Numbered from the stretch's first letter, positions 16,904 through 25,326 are shown. The stretch is DNA of 64,000 nt from Kutzneria buriramensis (GCF_003387475.1 NZ_QUNO01000028.1:1-64000); one strand, 5' to 3'. Notes: generated from the sequence alone by a model not told the origin. Numbers and translations are program-made.

Positions 16904-17731
16904 ATGCTCGTGCCGGCCCAGACGATCATCGACGCCGCGGTCCGCCGCGGCGACGGCGTGGCCGCGTTCAACGCGATCACCCTTGAGCACGTCGAGGGAG
17001 TCGTGGCCGGCGCCGAAGCCGCCGGACTTCCCGTGGTGGTGCAGATCAGCCAGAACTGCGTGCGCTTCCACGGCGGGCGGGTCCGTCCGCTCGCGGCCGC
17101 CGCGGCGGCTGCCGCCGCAGACTCCACGGTGCCGGTCGCGTTGCACCTCGACCACGTGGAGGACGAGGAACTGCTGTGGCAGGCGGCGGACGCCGGCTTC
17201 GGCTCCGTCATGTACGACGCGTCCCGATTGCCGTACGCCGATAACGTCGCCGCGACTCGGGCGGCCGCGGAGTGGGCGCACCGTCACGACATCTGGCTCG
17301 AAGCCGAGCTCGGTGAGGTTGGCGGCAAGGATGGCGCGCATGCGCCGGGCGTGCGCACCGACCCGCTGGAGGCGGCGGCTTTCGTGGCCGACACCGGCGT
17401 CGATGCCCTGGCCGTCGCGGTCGGCAGCTCGCACGCGATGACCACCCGCACCGCCTCGCTCGATCACGATCTGATCAGCCGCCTGCGCGACGCCGTGCCG
17501 GTTCCCCTTGTGCTGCACGGCTCCTCGGGCGTGCCCGACGACCAGCTGCGAGCCGCCGTCGCCCACGGCATGGTGAAGATCAACGTCGGCACGGCGCTGA
17601 ACATCGCCTTCACCGATGCGGTCCGCGCCACCGGCCTGGACCGCAGCGACCCGCGCCGATACCTCGCACCCGCCCGGGATGCGATCGCCGCAACGGTCAC
17701 GCACCTGCTCGGCGTGTTGTCCACGAAATAG
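16904..17731 (+). CDS. class II ketose-bisphosphate aldolase (GatY/KbaY/FbaA type)
   Basis: This 275-residue Zn-dependent aldolase starts three bases after the PfkB stop. Class II motifs run in order: GVAAFNAITLEHVEGVV, the zinc ligand and catalytic region VALHLDHVED, EAELGEVGGKDG, VAVGSSHA, LHGSSGVPDDQL and VKINVGTAL. It would split tagatose- or fructose-1,6-bisphosphate into glycerone phosphate and glyceraldehyde-3-phosphate, feeding glycolysis. It completes the four-gene plus-strand operon, SIS to aldolase. Confidence 0.92.
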   Translation: MLVPAQTIIDAAVRRGDGVAAFNAITLEHVEGVVAGAEAAGLPVVVQISQNCVRFHGGRVRPLAAAAAAAAADSTVPVALHLDHVEDEELLWQAADAGFGSVMYDASRLPYADNVAATRAAAEWAHRHDIWLEAELGEVGGKDGAHAPGVRTDPLEAAAFVADTGVDALAVAVGSSHAMTTRTASLDHDLISRLRDAVPVPLVLHGSSGVPDDQLRAAVAHGMVKINVGTALNIAFTDAVRATGLDRSDPRRYLAPARDAIAATVTHLLGVLSTK

Positions 17732-17842
17732 CGGTGATGTCCATACTGCTTGCAGCCGACTAGCACCGGTACTACCGTCTCGCCGAGCGAGTGCATCCAC
17801 CGGCGCGAGGAGCCCAGTGTCCGTCGTCAAAGCAGTGTGCCC

Positions 17843-18646
17843 GTGCTGAGGCAGGTCGCTGAGGGTGTCCTGGTCCACCGGAGCGAGTTCTGCCAGAGCA
17901 ATGCCGTTGTCGTGCAAGGCCCATCGGGCTTGTTGCTCGTCGACCCCGGTGTGCTCGGCGACGAAATGGCCTGCCTCGGCAAGGACATTCGCGAGTTGGG
18001 CCAGCCCTTGGTCGCGGGGTTCTCCACGCATCCGCACTGGGATCACATGCTCTGGCACGCCGACCTCGGCGAGGCGCCTCGTTACGGCACGGCCCGCTGC
18101 GCGGCCACGGCCCGCGAGCGGCTGTCGGCCCCAGGTGCGATGGCGCGCGTCGCCACGATGATTCCGCCGGACATCGTCGAGCGGGTGCCGCTGGACCTGC
18201 TCGGCCGCATCACCGGACTGCCCGCCGACACGGCACGGTTTCCTTGGGACGGTCCCCGAATCCGGATCGTCGAGCATCAGGCGCACGCCTCCGGTCATGC
18301 GGCGCTGCTGATCGAGGAACGCGGGGTTCTCGTCGCCGGCGACATGCTTTCCGACGTCCTGATTCCGATGCTCGACCTCACCGGCGCCACGGACCCCGTC
18401 GAGAACTACCTCGCCGCGCTGCGGCTGCTCGAGGACGTGGCCGGCGACGTCGATGTCCTCATCCCGGGCCACGGCTCCGTCGGCGGAGCCGATCAGGCGC
18501 GCGAGCGAATCGCCCAGGATCGCGCGTACGTGCACGCCTTGCGTGACGGCCAGGCTCCCGACGACCGGCGGCTCGCCCCGTCGGCCACGTACGGGGATTG
18601 GCTGCCTGCCGTGCACGAACGACAACTCCAGGCCTTGCATCCCTGA
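17843..18646 (+). CDS. metallo-beta-lactamase-fold hydrolase
   Basis: About 267 residues, with the MBL metal site THPHWDHM, a second-site histidine in AHASGHAALL, the Asp in GVLVAGDML, and a final His in LIPGHGSVGG. It resembles lactonase or glyoxalase-II-like hydrolases of unknown substrate. The start is uncertain: GTG 17843 fits the family's N-terminus, but the best ribosome site (GAGGAG at 17806-17811) serves GTG 17817 in another frame, which encodes only ten codons and ends at TGA 17847, overlapping this start. It lies 111 bp after the aldolase gene and may or may not belong to that operon. No sugar-deacetylase motif is present. Confidence 0.75.
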   Translation: MLRQVAEGVLVHRSEFCQSNAVVVQGPSGLLLVDPGVLGDEMACLGKDIRELGQPLVAGFSTHPHWDHMLWHADLGEAPRYGTARCAATARERLSAPGAMARVATMIPPDIVERVPLDLLGRITGLPADTARFPWDGPRIRIVEHQAHASGHAALLIEERGVLVAGDMLSDVLIPMLDLTGATDPVENYLAALRLLEDVAGDVDVLIPGHGSVGGADQARERIAQDRAYVHALRDGQAPDDRRLAPSATYGDWLPAVHERQLQALHP

Positions 18647-18663
18647 GCAGAGGACGTAGTTGC

Positions 18664-19764
18664 GTGGAAGGCTTGGCGTCCGGTGTCACCGGACTGATCG
18701 TCGGAGCGGTGCTGGGCCTGCTGGCCAGCGTGCTCTTCGAGGACCTTCTGAAGGGACAGTTACAGCGGGTCGGGTCCTTCGCCCGCCGGCTGCGCGCTCG
18801 CGGACCGCTGCCGGTGTCGAGCGAGGAGTTCCGGCTCGGCCCGTTGCACACGCCGTTGGTGATCGTGGAGGGCGACGGCGAGCAGGTCATCAACGAGCAG
18901 TCGGTGCGACTCGTCGTCGACCCGGTCGACGTGCGGGTTCCCGACGAGATGGCGCCGTGGGTCGAGGAGATACGCGCCGCGGAGGAAAGCAAGAAGGCCC
19001 AGGGCCTGCCGCATTTCTGGAACGGCCCGAACTACGCCGTGACCAGTCTGACGGTCAGCCGGACCATGATCGACGAAAGTCCGGAGATCTGCCTGCACCT
19101 GGCCCACGGCGACTACTTCACCTTCCTCGCCGGCCAACAGCTCGACCGGCCGTTCGCCGACGGCAGCACGCCCCGCAGCCGCTACCTGACCCCGAACGAT
19201 CCCCGTGCGGCGCCGGCGTTCATGTGTTGCAGCTTCGGCACGAACGTCGCCGTCGTCACGTCGGACAACCTCCTGGTCGTCCAGCAGCGCGCGCAACAGG
19301 TCGGTTCCCAACCCGGCACGTGGAGTTCGTCGGCCAACGAGGCGCTGTCCCGGCAGCTGGACTCCCGGGGCCGCACCGCGCCGGACCTCTACGACGTGAT
19401 GCGCCGAGGCATCGCCGAGGAGTTGTCGATCGAAAAGTCCGAGTACCACCTGGAGATGCTGGCCGTCGTCATCGACGCCGAACGTCAGCAGTGGGGCGCG
19501 TTGTTCGTGGCATTCCTGCACGAGCTGACGGCCGAGGACGTCCTCCAGCGCCGCAGCCGCGGTGTCCCGGACAAGTGGGAACACGACCAGGTCGAGTTCG
19601 TACGGTTCGAGATCGAACCCGTGGTGCGCCACCTGCTGCGCGCCGACCGGCGAGAGCACTGGTCGTCGGTGGGGCCGCCGCTTTTCTACCTGAGCCTCGT
19701 CCGGCGGTACGGCCGGTCGACCGTCGAACGCCGGACCGCTCGCATCCTGCGCTCCTTGAGCTGA
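18664..19764 (+). CDS. membrane-anchored protein with divergent Nudix-like domain
   Basis: A 366-residue protein from GTG 18664 (GAGGAC eight to nine bases upstream). Residues about 4-28 form one N-terminal transmembrane helix (GVTGLIVGAVLGLLASVLF). The C-terminal half resembles a Nudix hydrolase: VAVVTSDNLLVVQQRA, then DVMRRGIAEELSIEKSE, in which RGIAEELSI matches the core of the Nudix box but lacks its first Glu, and the expected upstream Gly/Glu are hard to place. A linked EMLAVVIDAERQQWGALFVAF strand pair follows. I infer a Nudix fold, perhaps catalytically degenerate. Function unknown. Confidence 0.6.
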   Translation: MEGLASGVTGLIVGAVLGLLASVLFEDLLKGQLQRVGSFARRLRARGPLPVSSEEFRLGPLHTPLVIVEGDGEQVINEQSVRLVVDPVDVRVPDEMAPWVEEIRAAEESKKAQGLPHFWNGPNYAVTSLTVSRTMIDESPEICLHLAHGDYFTFLAGQQLDRPFADGSTPRSRYLTPNDPRAAPAFMCCSFGTNVAVVTSDNLLVVQQRAQQVGSQPGTWSSSANEALSRQLDSRGRTAPDLYDVMRRGIAEELSIEKSEYHLEMLAVVIDAERQQWGALFVAFLHELTAEDVLQRRSRGVPDKWEHDQVEFVRFEIEPVVRHLLRADRREHWSSVGPPLFYLSLVRRYGRSTVERRTARILRSLS

Positions 19765-19774
19765 CGACCGCGAT

Positions 19775-20101
19775 TCCCGGATCTGGGCGGCTTCGGGCGA
19801 TCCCAGGTCGTCGAACGTGTCGAGGGCGGCCTGCCAGTGCGGTTCGGCCGCGACCGGGTCGCCGCCGGCCTCGAGAACGCGGGCCAGCGCCAGGTGCGCG
19901 CGGGTCCTGGATCTCGGTGCAGATGTCGAGGATCTCGCGGTGGCATTCGACGGCATGCTCGGGGCGGTCGGTCTCGGCGTGGATGTTCCCGAGCACGGTG
20001 AGGGTGAACCGGCAGCCGCCGAGGTCACCGTTGTCGGTCTGGATCGCCCGGGCCCGGTGCAGGAGCTCGACGGCGGGCTCCATCTGCCGGAGTTCCCGGT
20101 G
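19775..20101 (-). pseudogene. TPR-region remnant of a SARP/NB-ARC-type regulator
   Basis: Minus-strand reading from 20101 gives tetratricopeptide-like helices, ELLHRARAIQTDNGDLGG, then HAVECHREILDICTEIQDP. It continues after a frameshift near 19900 as RAHLALARVLEAGGDPVAAEPHWQAALDTFDDLGSPEAAQIRE. This is the repeated hairpin pattern at the C-terminus of AfsR-like regulators. Neither end is complete: there is no start, and no in-frame stop before the neighbouring Nudix-like gene. It is a gene fragment. Confidence 0.6.
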
Positions 20102-20103
20102 GA

Positions 20104-20415
20104 CGCCCGTGGTGCTTGCCGAGCTGGCTCGGGTGGCCGCGCCGGGGGCACGGCTCCTCGGCGCCGGATACGACCCGTACGGGACCAAGAACCCGATTCA
20201 CCTCGCCTACCACGACCGCAACCGCCGGCGGGGCCGAATGCCCGGGCAGCTGCGCCTGCGGGTACGGCACGAACGTCTGGCCTCGGAATGGTTCGACTAT
20301 CTGCTCCCGTCCGAGGGCGGAACTGACCGACTTGCTGAGGGAGAGCCCGTGGCGACAGGTCGAGACGCGGCACGACGATCACGGCGGGTATCTGGCGGTC
20401 ATGCAACTGCGCTGA
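20104..20415 (+). pseudogene. C-terminal remnant of a SAM-dependent methyltransferase
   Basis: Plus-strand reading gives VLAELARVAAPGARLL, YDPYGTKNPIHLAYHDRN, RMPGQLRLRVRHERLA and WFDYLL. After one surplus base near 20317 it continues as ELTDLLRESPWRQVETRHD to TGA 20415. The order and wording match the last third of a class I methyltransferase common in actinobacteria. The SAM-binding N-terminal two thirds are missing, and the fragment abuts head-to-head the TPR remnant at about 20102, marking a rearrangement point. Confidence 0.6.
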
Positions 20416-20454
20416 CAGGCAGCACCCAGACGTCCCTGCCCGTGCGGCCGGTGA

Positions 20455-20967
20455 TCACGGCTGCGAGATCGGTCCTTGGGGTTCGGCGGCGCGGCGTGGG
20501 TAACTGATCATGATGTCGAGCCTGGGCAGGCCCAACTCGTGGCGGACGACCTCGGCGAAGCGCTCGATGGCGTCCTCGGCCTCGCTGCGCGCGGACCGCC
20601 AGTCCTCCCAGGTGTACCTGCGGGCTCTGGCGATGTCGGGCATCTCGTTCACCTTGACGTCCACGAGGTGCGCGGCGGTGGCGACCGCCGCGCTGCCGTG
20701 GAACCAGACCGCGACCACGGACCGGTTGAAGTCCACCGCCATGTCCAGTGCCACGCCGAACGCCGCCTCGGCCTCGGGCGTGCCCGGCTCCAGCAGCGCC
20801 AGCGCCCGGTAGGCCTCGCGCGAGGCGTAGTAGGCGCCGATGAACTGCTCGTAGATCCGGATACGGTGATCACGATGCCACCGGCGCGCCTCGTTCCGAC
20901 TGTCCCAGAACCGTCCCAGCGCGAGCCCCAACAGCGCCGCCATGGCGGCGATGATCGCCGACTCCAT
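20455..20967 (-). CDS. hypothetical protein with one N-terminal membrane helix
   Basis: A 170-residue protein from ATG 20967, preceded by GGGAGGGGAG. Residues 2-20 (ESAIIAAMAALLGLALGRF) form a single membrane anchor, followed by a charged cytoplasmic helical region: RRWHRDHRIRIYEQFIGAYYASREAYRAL and a long amphipathic helix near 130-150. The pattern, a short TM then WHRDHRxRxYExF, recurs in small actinobacterial proteins of unknown function. There is no catalytic motif. It is separated from the membrane protein upstream by about 60 bp on the same strand. Confidence 0.75.
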   Translation of the reverse strand: MESAIIAAMAALLGLALGRFWDSRNEARRWHRDHRIRIYEQFIGAYYASREAYRALALLEPGTPEAEAAFGVALDMAVDFNRSVVAVWFHGSAAVATAAHLVDVKVNEMPDIARARRYTWEDWRSARSEAEDAIERFAEVVRHELGLPRLDIMISYPRRAAEPQGPISQP

Positions 20968-21029
20968 GCCCACTCCCCTCCCCCGTGACCGTCACTACCG
21001 CGTGATCGTCGGCGAAGGGCGGGGCAGCG

Positions 21030-21818
21030 CTACACGCTGACCTCCCGGCGGCGGGCCATCAGGGCCAGCCCGGCGATCATCGCCAGCGCGCTGACCAGCG
21101 CCGCCGGCAGCGGCCAGGACCAAGCGGTCCTCGCCGGCCTCGCGGTGGGCAGCAAGCCGTGCGGGTCGAACACGACCTCGAACTGATCGCCCACTCGCCG
21201 CGCGACGGAAGTGGCCAGTGGTCGCCCGATCGGCTTGCCGTGACCGTCGGCCAGCCAGACCGTGTAGCTTTTGGCGCCGTGCCGGTCCGTCGCCGTGTCC
21301 ACCTGGGACACGGTCGCCATGGTCGTGTCGCCCACGACCGCCAGCGCCTTGCCGACTGCATATATCGGCGCGAACATGCCCAGGAACAGTGCCCCGGCCG
21401 TGGCGAGGGCGATCGCGAATCGTGAAGCCGACCCGAGCCACATGTCGGCGCTCAGCACCAGCACCGGGCCCGGAGCCGCGAACAAGAACAGCAGCCCCAC
21501 GCCTGGGTTGAACAGAAACGTCAGCAGCGTGGTGACGTTGACCGCCACCGCCAGGAGCACCGTCATCGTCGCCGTCCACCCCAGGACCCACAGGGGCCGC
21601 ATGCTCATCGTGCCCTCGTGACGGTCCCGGCCCGCGTTCCGGGTCTGTATCCGCCCGCCGCACCGTTCACACCGGTCGCCTCGCCACGGCTCGACGCGCA
21701 CCGTGTGCACACGAGTCCCGTCAGATGTGGGCGCCTCCGACCGAACAGCGTTGCCGGTGAGCCTCATCTGCGCCCGGTGTTGCCGGCCACGACCGCGCGT
21801 CGTCCTGCGGTTGGCCAC
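21030..21818 (-). CDS. multi-pass membrane protein with DUF3592-like loop
   Basis: The best-supported start is GTG 21818, four bases after AAGGGGGG, giving 262 residues; ATG 21608 (GAGGG upstream) would give 192. The longer form adds a basic, Cys-containing leader (RCERCGG) that could bind zinc. The core has about four helices: WVLGWTATMTVLLAVAVNV, a Phe-rich second helix, FAIALATAGALFLGMFAPIY, and a final AALVSALAMIAGLALM. An extracytoplasmic loop, TATVSQVD-like then SYTVWLADGHGKPIG and QFEVVFDPHGLLP, has the DUF3592 beta pattern. Function unknown. Confidence 0.65.
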   Translation of the reverse strand: MANRRTTRGRGRQHRAQMRLTGNAVRSEAPTSDGTRVHTVRVEPWRGDRCERCGGRIQTRNAGRDRHEGTMSMRPLWVLGWTATMTVLLAVAVNVTTLLTFLFNPGVGLLFLFAAPGPVLVLSADMWLGSASRFAIALATAGALFLGMFAPIYAVGKALAVVGDTTMATVSQVDTATDRHGAKSYTVWLADGHGKPIGRPLATSVARRVGDQFEVVFDPHGLLPTARPARTAWSWPLPAALVSALAMIAGLALMARRREVSV

Positions 21819-21927
21819 GTTGCCCCCCTTGCGTCCCAGTCGAACGCTCAGGGAAATGATCCTCCCGGGGTGGTCGGACGGCGGTGTCTCGTCGGACACA
21901 CCGTCGAGGTGGCACGTTCGAAGCTGC

Positions 21928-22173
21928 TCACATGCCGTAGCCGAGCTCCTCGGCGGCAGCGGCCCAGAACTGGTTCTCATCCGCGACAGCGACCGCGTCG
22001 ATGGCGCGGATCGCGGTCAGCGCCTCGACCTCGGAGGCGTCGACCAACACCGCGAAGGTGCGGCCGTCGTGGGAGCGTTCGGGATACGGCGACTTGTTTC
22101 AACGGCCTTCGAACGGAACCTTCTTGCGGTTCACGGCGCGTAACGCGTCGTCGATCTGCTCATCCGTAAGCAC
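21928..22173 (-). pseudogene. small protein gene interrupted by an in-frame TGA
   Basis: From GTG 22173 the frame reads VLTDEQIDDALRAVNRKKVPFEGR, then TGA at 22101-22099. It continues in the same frame, NKSPYPERSHDGRTFAVLVD, to VADENQFWAAAAEELGYGM and a second stop at 21930-21928. Both halves are coherent (acidic helix, then a beta-alpha unit) and would give about 81 residues. The simplest view is a CGA-to-TGA or TGG-to-TGA nonsense change in a small conserved actinobacterial gene. Readthrough is possible but unsupported. I do not recognise the family. Confidence 0.5.
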
Positions 22174-22266
22174 CGGCAGAGCATGCCATCCCGACCGTTG
22201 ACCGCCGCGGGATGCCCGAACGAAAGGCGTTTGAGCGCTCCCGCTCCCGCCACTAGGTTTCGGCTC

Positions 22267-22809
22267 GTGAACGACGTCGATGTGCTCGTCCTGCACGGAT
22301 CGCCGGGCGCCGGGAAGACGACCCTTGCGCGGGCCGTCTCCGAGATCCTGCGGGAGGCCGGGCTTGCGCACGGGGTGATCGACATGGACGAGATCTCGAT
22401 CGTGCATCCCGACCAGGGCCGTTCCTTCGCGCGTGAGAACCTCCGGGCCATCTGGCCCCGCTACGCCGCCGTTCCCGGTCTCCGGCTCCTGCTGCCCAGC
22501 GTCGTCGCCGACGAGGAGGAACTCGCGCTCCTGCGCGCCGCTCTCCCCGGCGCCCACCTCGCCGTGTGCGAACTGACCGCGCCCGAAGCCGTCCTGAAGG
22601 AGCGGGTGACGGCGCGTGAGCCGAACGAGTTCTGGCGGGAGGGCCTGCGCCGCTGGGTCGACGTCTTCCATGCGCGCAACGATCTGCACAGGATCCGGGA
22701 CTTCCTCGTCTCCACGCACGAAAGGTCGGAGGAAGACGCGGCTCGCGAGGTCATCGACAAGGCCGGTTGGCTTGCCGTACGGCACCAGCCCCGTGGATCG
22801 ACGACCTGA
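22267..22809 (+). CDS. P-loop nucleotide kinase-like protein
   Basis: A 180-residue AAA/adenylylsulfate-kinase-like protein with GTG start 22267 (weak ribosome site; an upstream in-frame ATG at 22183 would overlap the adjacent divergent gene). Motifs: VLVLHGSPGAGKTTLARAV (P-loop), GVIDMDEISIV (second acidic motif, Asp/Glu), then a lid with KERVTAREPNEFWREGLRRW. It may phosphorylate a small metabolite or act like a gluconate- or shikimate-kinase relative; the substrate is not evident. The C-terminus is short and basic. Confidence 0.75.
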   Translation: MNDVDVLVLHGSPGAGKTTLARAVSEILREAGLAHGVIDMDEISIVHPDQGRSFARENLRAIWPRYAAVPGLRLLLPSVVADEEELALLRAALPGAHLAVCELTAPEAVLKERVTAREPNEFWREGLRRWVDVFHARNDLHRIRDFLVSTHERSEEDAAREVIDKAGWLAVRHQPRGSTT

Positions 22810-22853
22810 CAACCGGTCCCGTCGGCGGAGCTTTGCCGATCACCGCCCTGCCG

Positions 22854-23085
22854 ATGTTGGCCTCCGCCGCGGCGGCGGTCGTGATCGTCATGACTGGCTG
22901 GCTGATGACCGCGGACGCCGGCGGCTACCGCAGGCTTCACAGCGTCCGACTACCTGGCGACGATCGCCAGGATGACCCGAGCCGGCGCGGGCTTGGCACT
23001 AGGCGGCTACGCGTTCTCGGAACTGCTCATCCTGGTCCGCATGCACTACCGGGCTCCTGCAACACCTGACAGACCACCGCACTGA
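22854..23085 (+). pseudogene. possible small two-helix membrane protein with a frameshift
   Basis: From ATG 22854 one frame gives a hydrophobic helix (MLASAAAAVVIVMTGWLM) followed by TADAGG. After about 22933 the +1 frame continues GFTASDYLATIARMTRAGAGLALGGYAFSELLILVRMHY to TGA 23083-23085, a second hydrophobic segment with protein-like composition. Together they look like one small membrane protein split by one base. There is no family match and the start is unproven; this may also be coincidence. Confidence 0.35.
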
Positions 23086-23181
23086 CCGTCGCGGTCCGAC
23101 GACGAGGTCGCAGCCATCGCGACCGATCTGCACGACCGGCCCCGGCAACAGATTCACGAACAGACCGACCGCGACCTGGGT

Positions 23182-23871
23182 CTACCACGGTGCCACGGCC
23201 AGGCGTTGCATGCAGATTCGTCGTTCCTCCGGGTGCTCGACCGCTTGGGCCAGGCGGTGTGCCTCGGCCTTGAGATGGTCGGCTTCGGCGCTGCCGGTGC
23301 GCGAGGCCACGCGCGCGATGGCCTCGGCGGCGAAGGCGCGGTCCCAGTCGGCGAAGGCCGCGGGGTTCTCGGCGATGAGTTCGACGTACCGGTCAGCGTG
23401 ACGTTGGGCAACGTCGAGTAGGCCCGTCGCCGTCGCGACGGTGGCGATCAGGTGCTCGGCGCGTCCGCGGTTGGCGACGGTGCCTACCTGCGTCCAGTGA
23501 TGGGCGGCGGCGTAGGCGGCGTAGAGAGCCTGCTCTCGCTCGGTGCGGGGGCTGTGCTCGGACAGGCCGTTGTCGATCAGGTCCCAGGTGCTGTTGTTGA
23601 GTTCGACGGCGAACCAGCGGTCGAGGTCTCGGCCGTTGCTCTGCTGGGCGACGACGGCGGCCGCCAACTCGCGCCAGCCGGCGAAGCCGTGCTCGCGGGC
23701 GATCACCAGTTGGGCGTCGCGGAGCGCGATCTCGGCGTCGGCGTGGGGCAGGATCGCGCGCAGCCTGGCCATGGCGGCCGGGTTGGTCCCGGCGACGGCG
23801 CGCCGGAGTTCCTTGGCCTGGGCCCGCAACTGAGCCAGGTCGGCGTTGTCGGGGAGGGACTTGTCGCCCAT
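23182..23871 (-). CDS. ankyrin-repeat-associated hypothetical protein
   Basis: A 229-residue protein from ATG 23871 (GGAG six bases upstream; the earlier ATG 23883 lacks a site). The N-terminus, LAQLRAQAKELRRAVAGTNPAAMARLRAILPH, then LRDAQLVIAREHGFAGWREL, is the module that precedes ankyrin repeats in many actinobacterial proteins. Here no ankyrin repeat follows; instead a helical region (LYAAYAAAHHWTQVGTVANRGRAEHLIATVA) predicts an all-alpha solenoid. Probably cytoplasmic. Role unknown. Confidence 0.75.
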   Translation of the reverse strand: MGDKSLPDNADLAQLRAQAKELRRAVAGTNPAAMARLRAILPHADAEIALRDAQLVIAREHGFAGWRELAAAVVAQQSNGRDLDRWFAVELNNSTWDLIDNGLSEHSPRTEREQALYAAYAAAHHWTQVGTVANRGRAEHLIATVATATGLLDVAQRHADRYVELIAENPAAFADWDRAFAAEAIARVASRTGSAEADHLKAEAHRLAQAVEHPEERRICMQRLAVAPW

Positions 23872-24300
23872 GAGGTGCTCCATCGTCAGCCGGGTCCGCT
23901 GTAGCCGGCCGCGACAGGACACGGGGTCGTGGCCATACGCTGCTGGGGAATCCAGGTGCACTCGGTGCTTGCTGCGGACGGGAGGCGCCCTGGTGCGCGC
24001 TGGGGACCACTATAGCGGCAGACCACGCGAACCCGGTCACCCATGACCGTCGGCTCCGCCGTGGCAAGGCGACGCGGGGGCAGGACATTCCATGAACGCT
24101 CGCTCGTGCCGAGAGGCGGACGAGCGGAACCTGCGACAGGAGCGCCGCGCCGGACCCTGGCGTGCTGGTCGCCGACGAGCCCAGCCGGTGATCGCGAGCG
24201 GCCGCCGCCCGCGATCACCGAAGGATCTCCGTCACCTGGCCGGCGCCGACGGTGCTACCCCTGAACGGTTTCGGCCGGTGTGGAAGCGCTTGCCGCGCGG
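23872..24300. other. intergenic stretch, no gene seen
   Basis: Between the ankyrin-associated gene and the 3' end of the aldo/keto reductase gene I find only Arg/Pro-rich shadow frames, no ribosome site with a sensible protein, and no strong hairpin. Confidence 0.6.
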
Positions 24301-25326
24301 CTACAGCTCGCGGCCGCTGGCGCGCTGCTGGCGGCCCTGCGGTCCGTACGGGTAGTCGCCGATGAGTGGCTCACTGGCATCGTCCAGAAACGTCGTCTCC
24401 TCCACGGACAGATGGAGCTCCGCAGCGGCCAGGTTGTCGTCGAGCTGCTCGACCGTGCGGGCACCGAGGATCACCGACGTGACCGCCGGCCGGTCAGCCG
24501 TCCACGCCAGCGCCACCTGCGCCATCGACACCCCGCGCGACTCAGCGATCCCACGGACCGCGTCGATGACCTGCCAGGTCCGCTGCTGAGCGTTGCGTGG
24601 CGCGTACGCTTCCATGCCGCGCTCGGGGTCCTCGCCGAGACGGCTGGCGCCGGTCGGGACCTCGTCGCGACGGTACTTGCCGGTCAGCCAGCCGCCGGCC
24701 AGCGGCGACCACGGCAGGATGCCGATGTTCTCGTTCTGGCAGACGGCCGTCAGCTCGAACTCGATCTCGCGGACCAGCAGGTTGTACTGCGGCTGCAGGG
24801 TGACGATCGGCGTCAGACCGAGGAAACCGGTGAGCATCGCGGCCTTCTGCAGCTGCCAGCCGATGAAGTTGCTGACGCCCGCGTACCGGATCTTGCCGGC
24901 CTTCGCGGCGTCGTCGAAGAACCGCAGCGTCTCCTCGATCGGCGTCAACGCGTCCCAGGCGTGCGCCTGGTAGAGGTCGACGGTCTCGACCTGGAGCCGT
25001 CGGAGGCTGGCGTCCAACGCGCGGGTCAGGCTCGTTCGGCTCAGGCCCACGTCGTTGGGCCCGCCACCCATCGGGAAGCGGCCCTTGGTCGCGATCACCA
25101 CCTGGTCCCGAACTCCGGGCCGCGTGGCCAGCCACCGGCCGATGATCTCCTCGGAGACGCCACGGGAGTACACGTTGGCGGTGTCGATGAAGTTGCCGCC
25201 CCGCTCCAGGAATCGGTCCAGCTGCGCGTGCGACGTCTCCTCGCTGCTCTCGCTGCCGAAGGTCATCGTGCCCAGGCACAGCGACGACACGATCGTGCCG
25301 GTCCCGCCGAGCGTCCGGAATTCCAT
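24301..25326 (-). CDS. aldo/keto reductase
   Basis: A 341-residue NADPH-dependent reductase. ATG 25326 follows GGAGGGGG. The barrel motifs are MEFRTLGGTGTIVSSLCLGTM, the catalytic Asp/Tyr pair in FIDTANVYSRGVSEEIIG, the Lys in VIATKGRFPMGG, and the His in YQAHAWDALTPIEETLRFF. QPQYNLLVREIEFEL and VTSVILGARTVEQLDDNL complete the cofactor site. It resembles the YajO/general-stress branch, which reduces aldehydes and keto sugars. Its neighbours do not suggest a specific substrate. Confidence 0.93.
   Translation of the reverse strand: MEFRTLGGTGTIVSSLCLGTMTFGSESSEETSHAQLDRFLERGGNFIDTANVYSRGVSEEIIGRWLATRPGVRDQVVIATKGRFPMGGGPNDVGLSRTSLTRALDASLRRLQVETVDLYQAHAWDALTPIEETLRFFDDAAKAGKIRYAGVSNFIGWQLQKAAMLTGFLGLTPIVTLQPQYNLLVREIEFELTAVCQNENIGILPWSPLAGGWLTGKYRRDEVPTGASRLGEDPERGMEAYAPRNAQQRTWQVIDAVRGIAESRGVSMAQVALAWTADRPAVTSVILGARTVEQLDDNLAAAELHLSVEETTFLDDASEPLIGDYPYGPQGRQQRASGREL

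Noticed and set aside
16421-18640. A 739-codon minus-strand frame opposite PfkB, aldolase and MBL genes
   Set aside because: No motif, implausible Gly/Arg/Val/His composition, and it is fully antisense to three clear enzymes.
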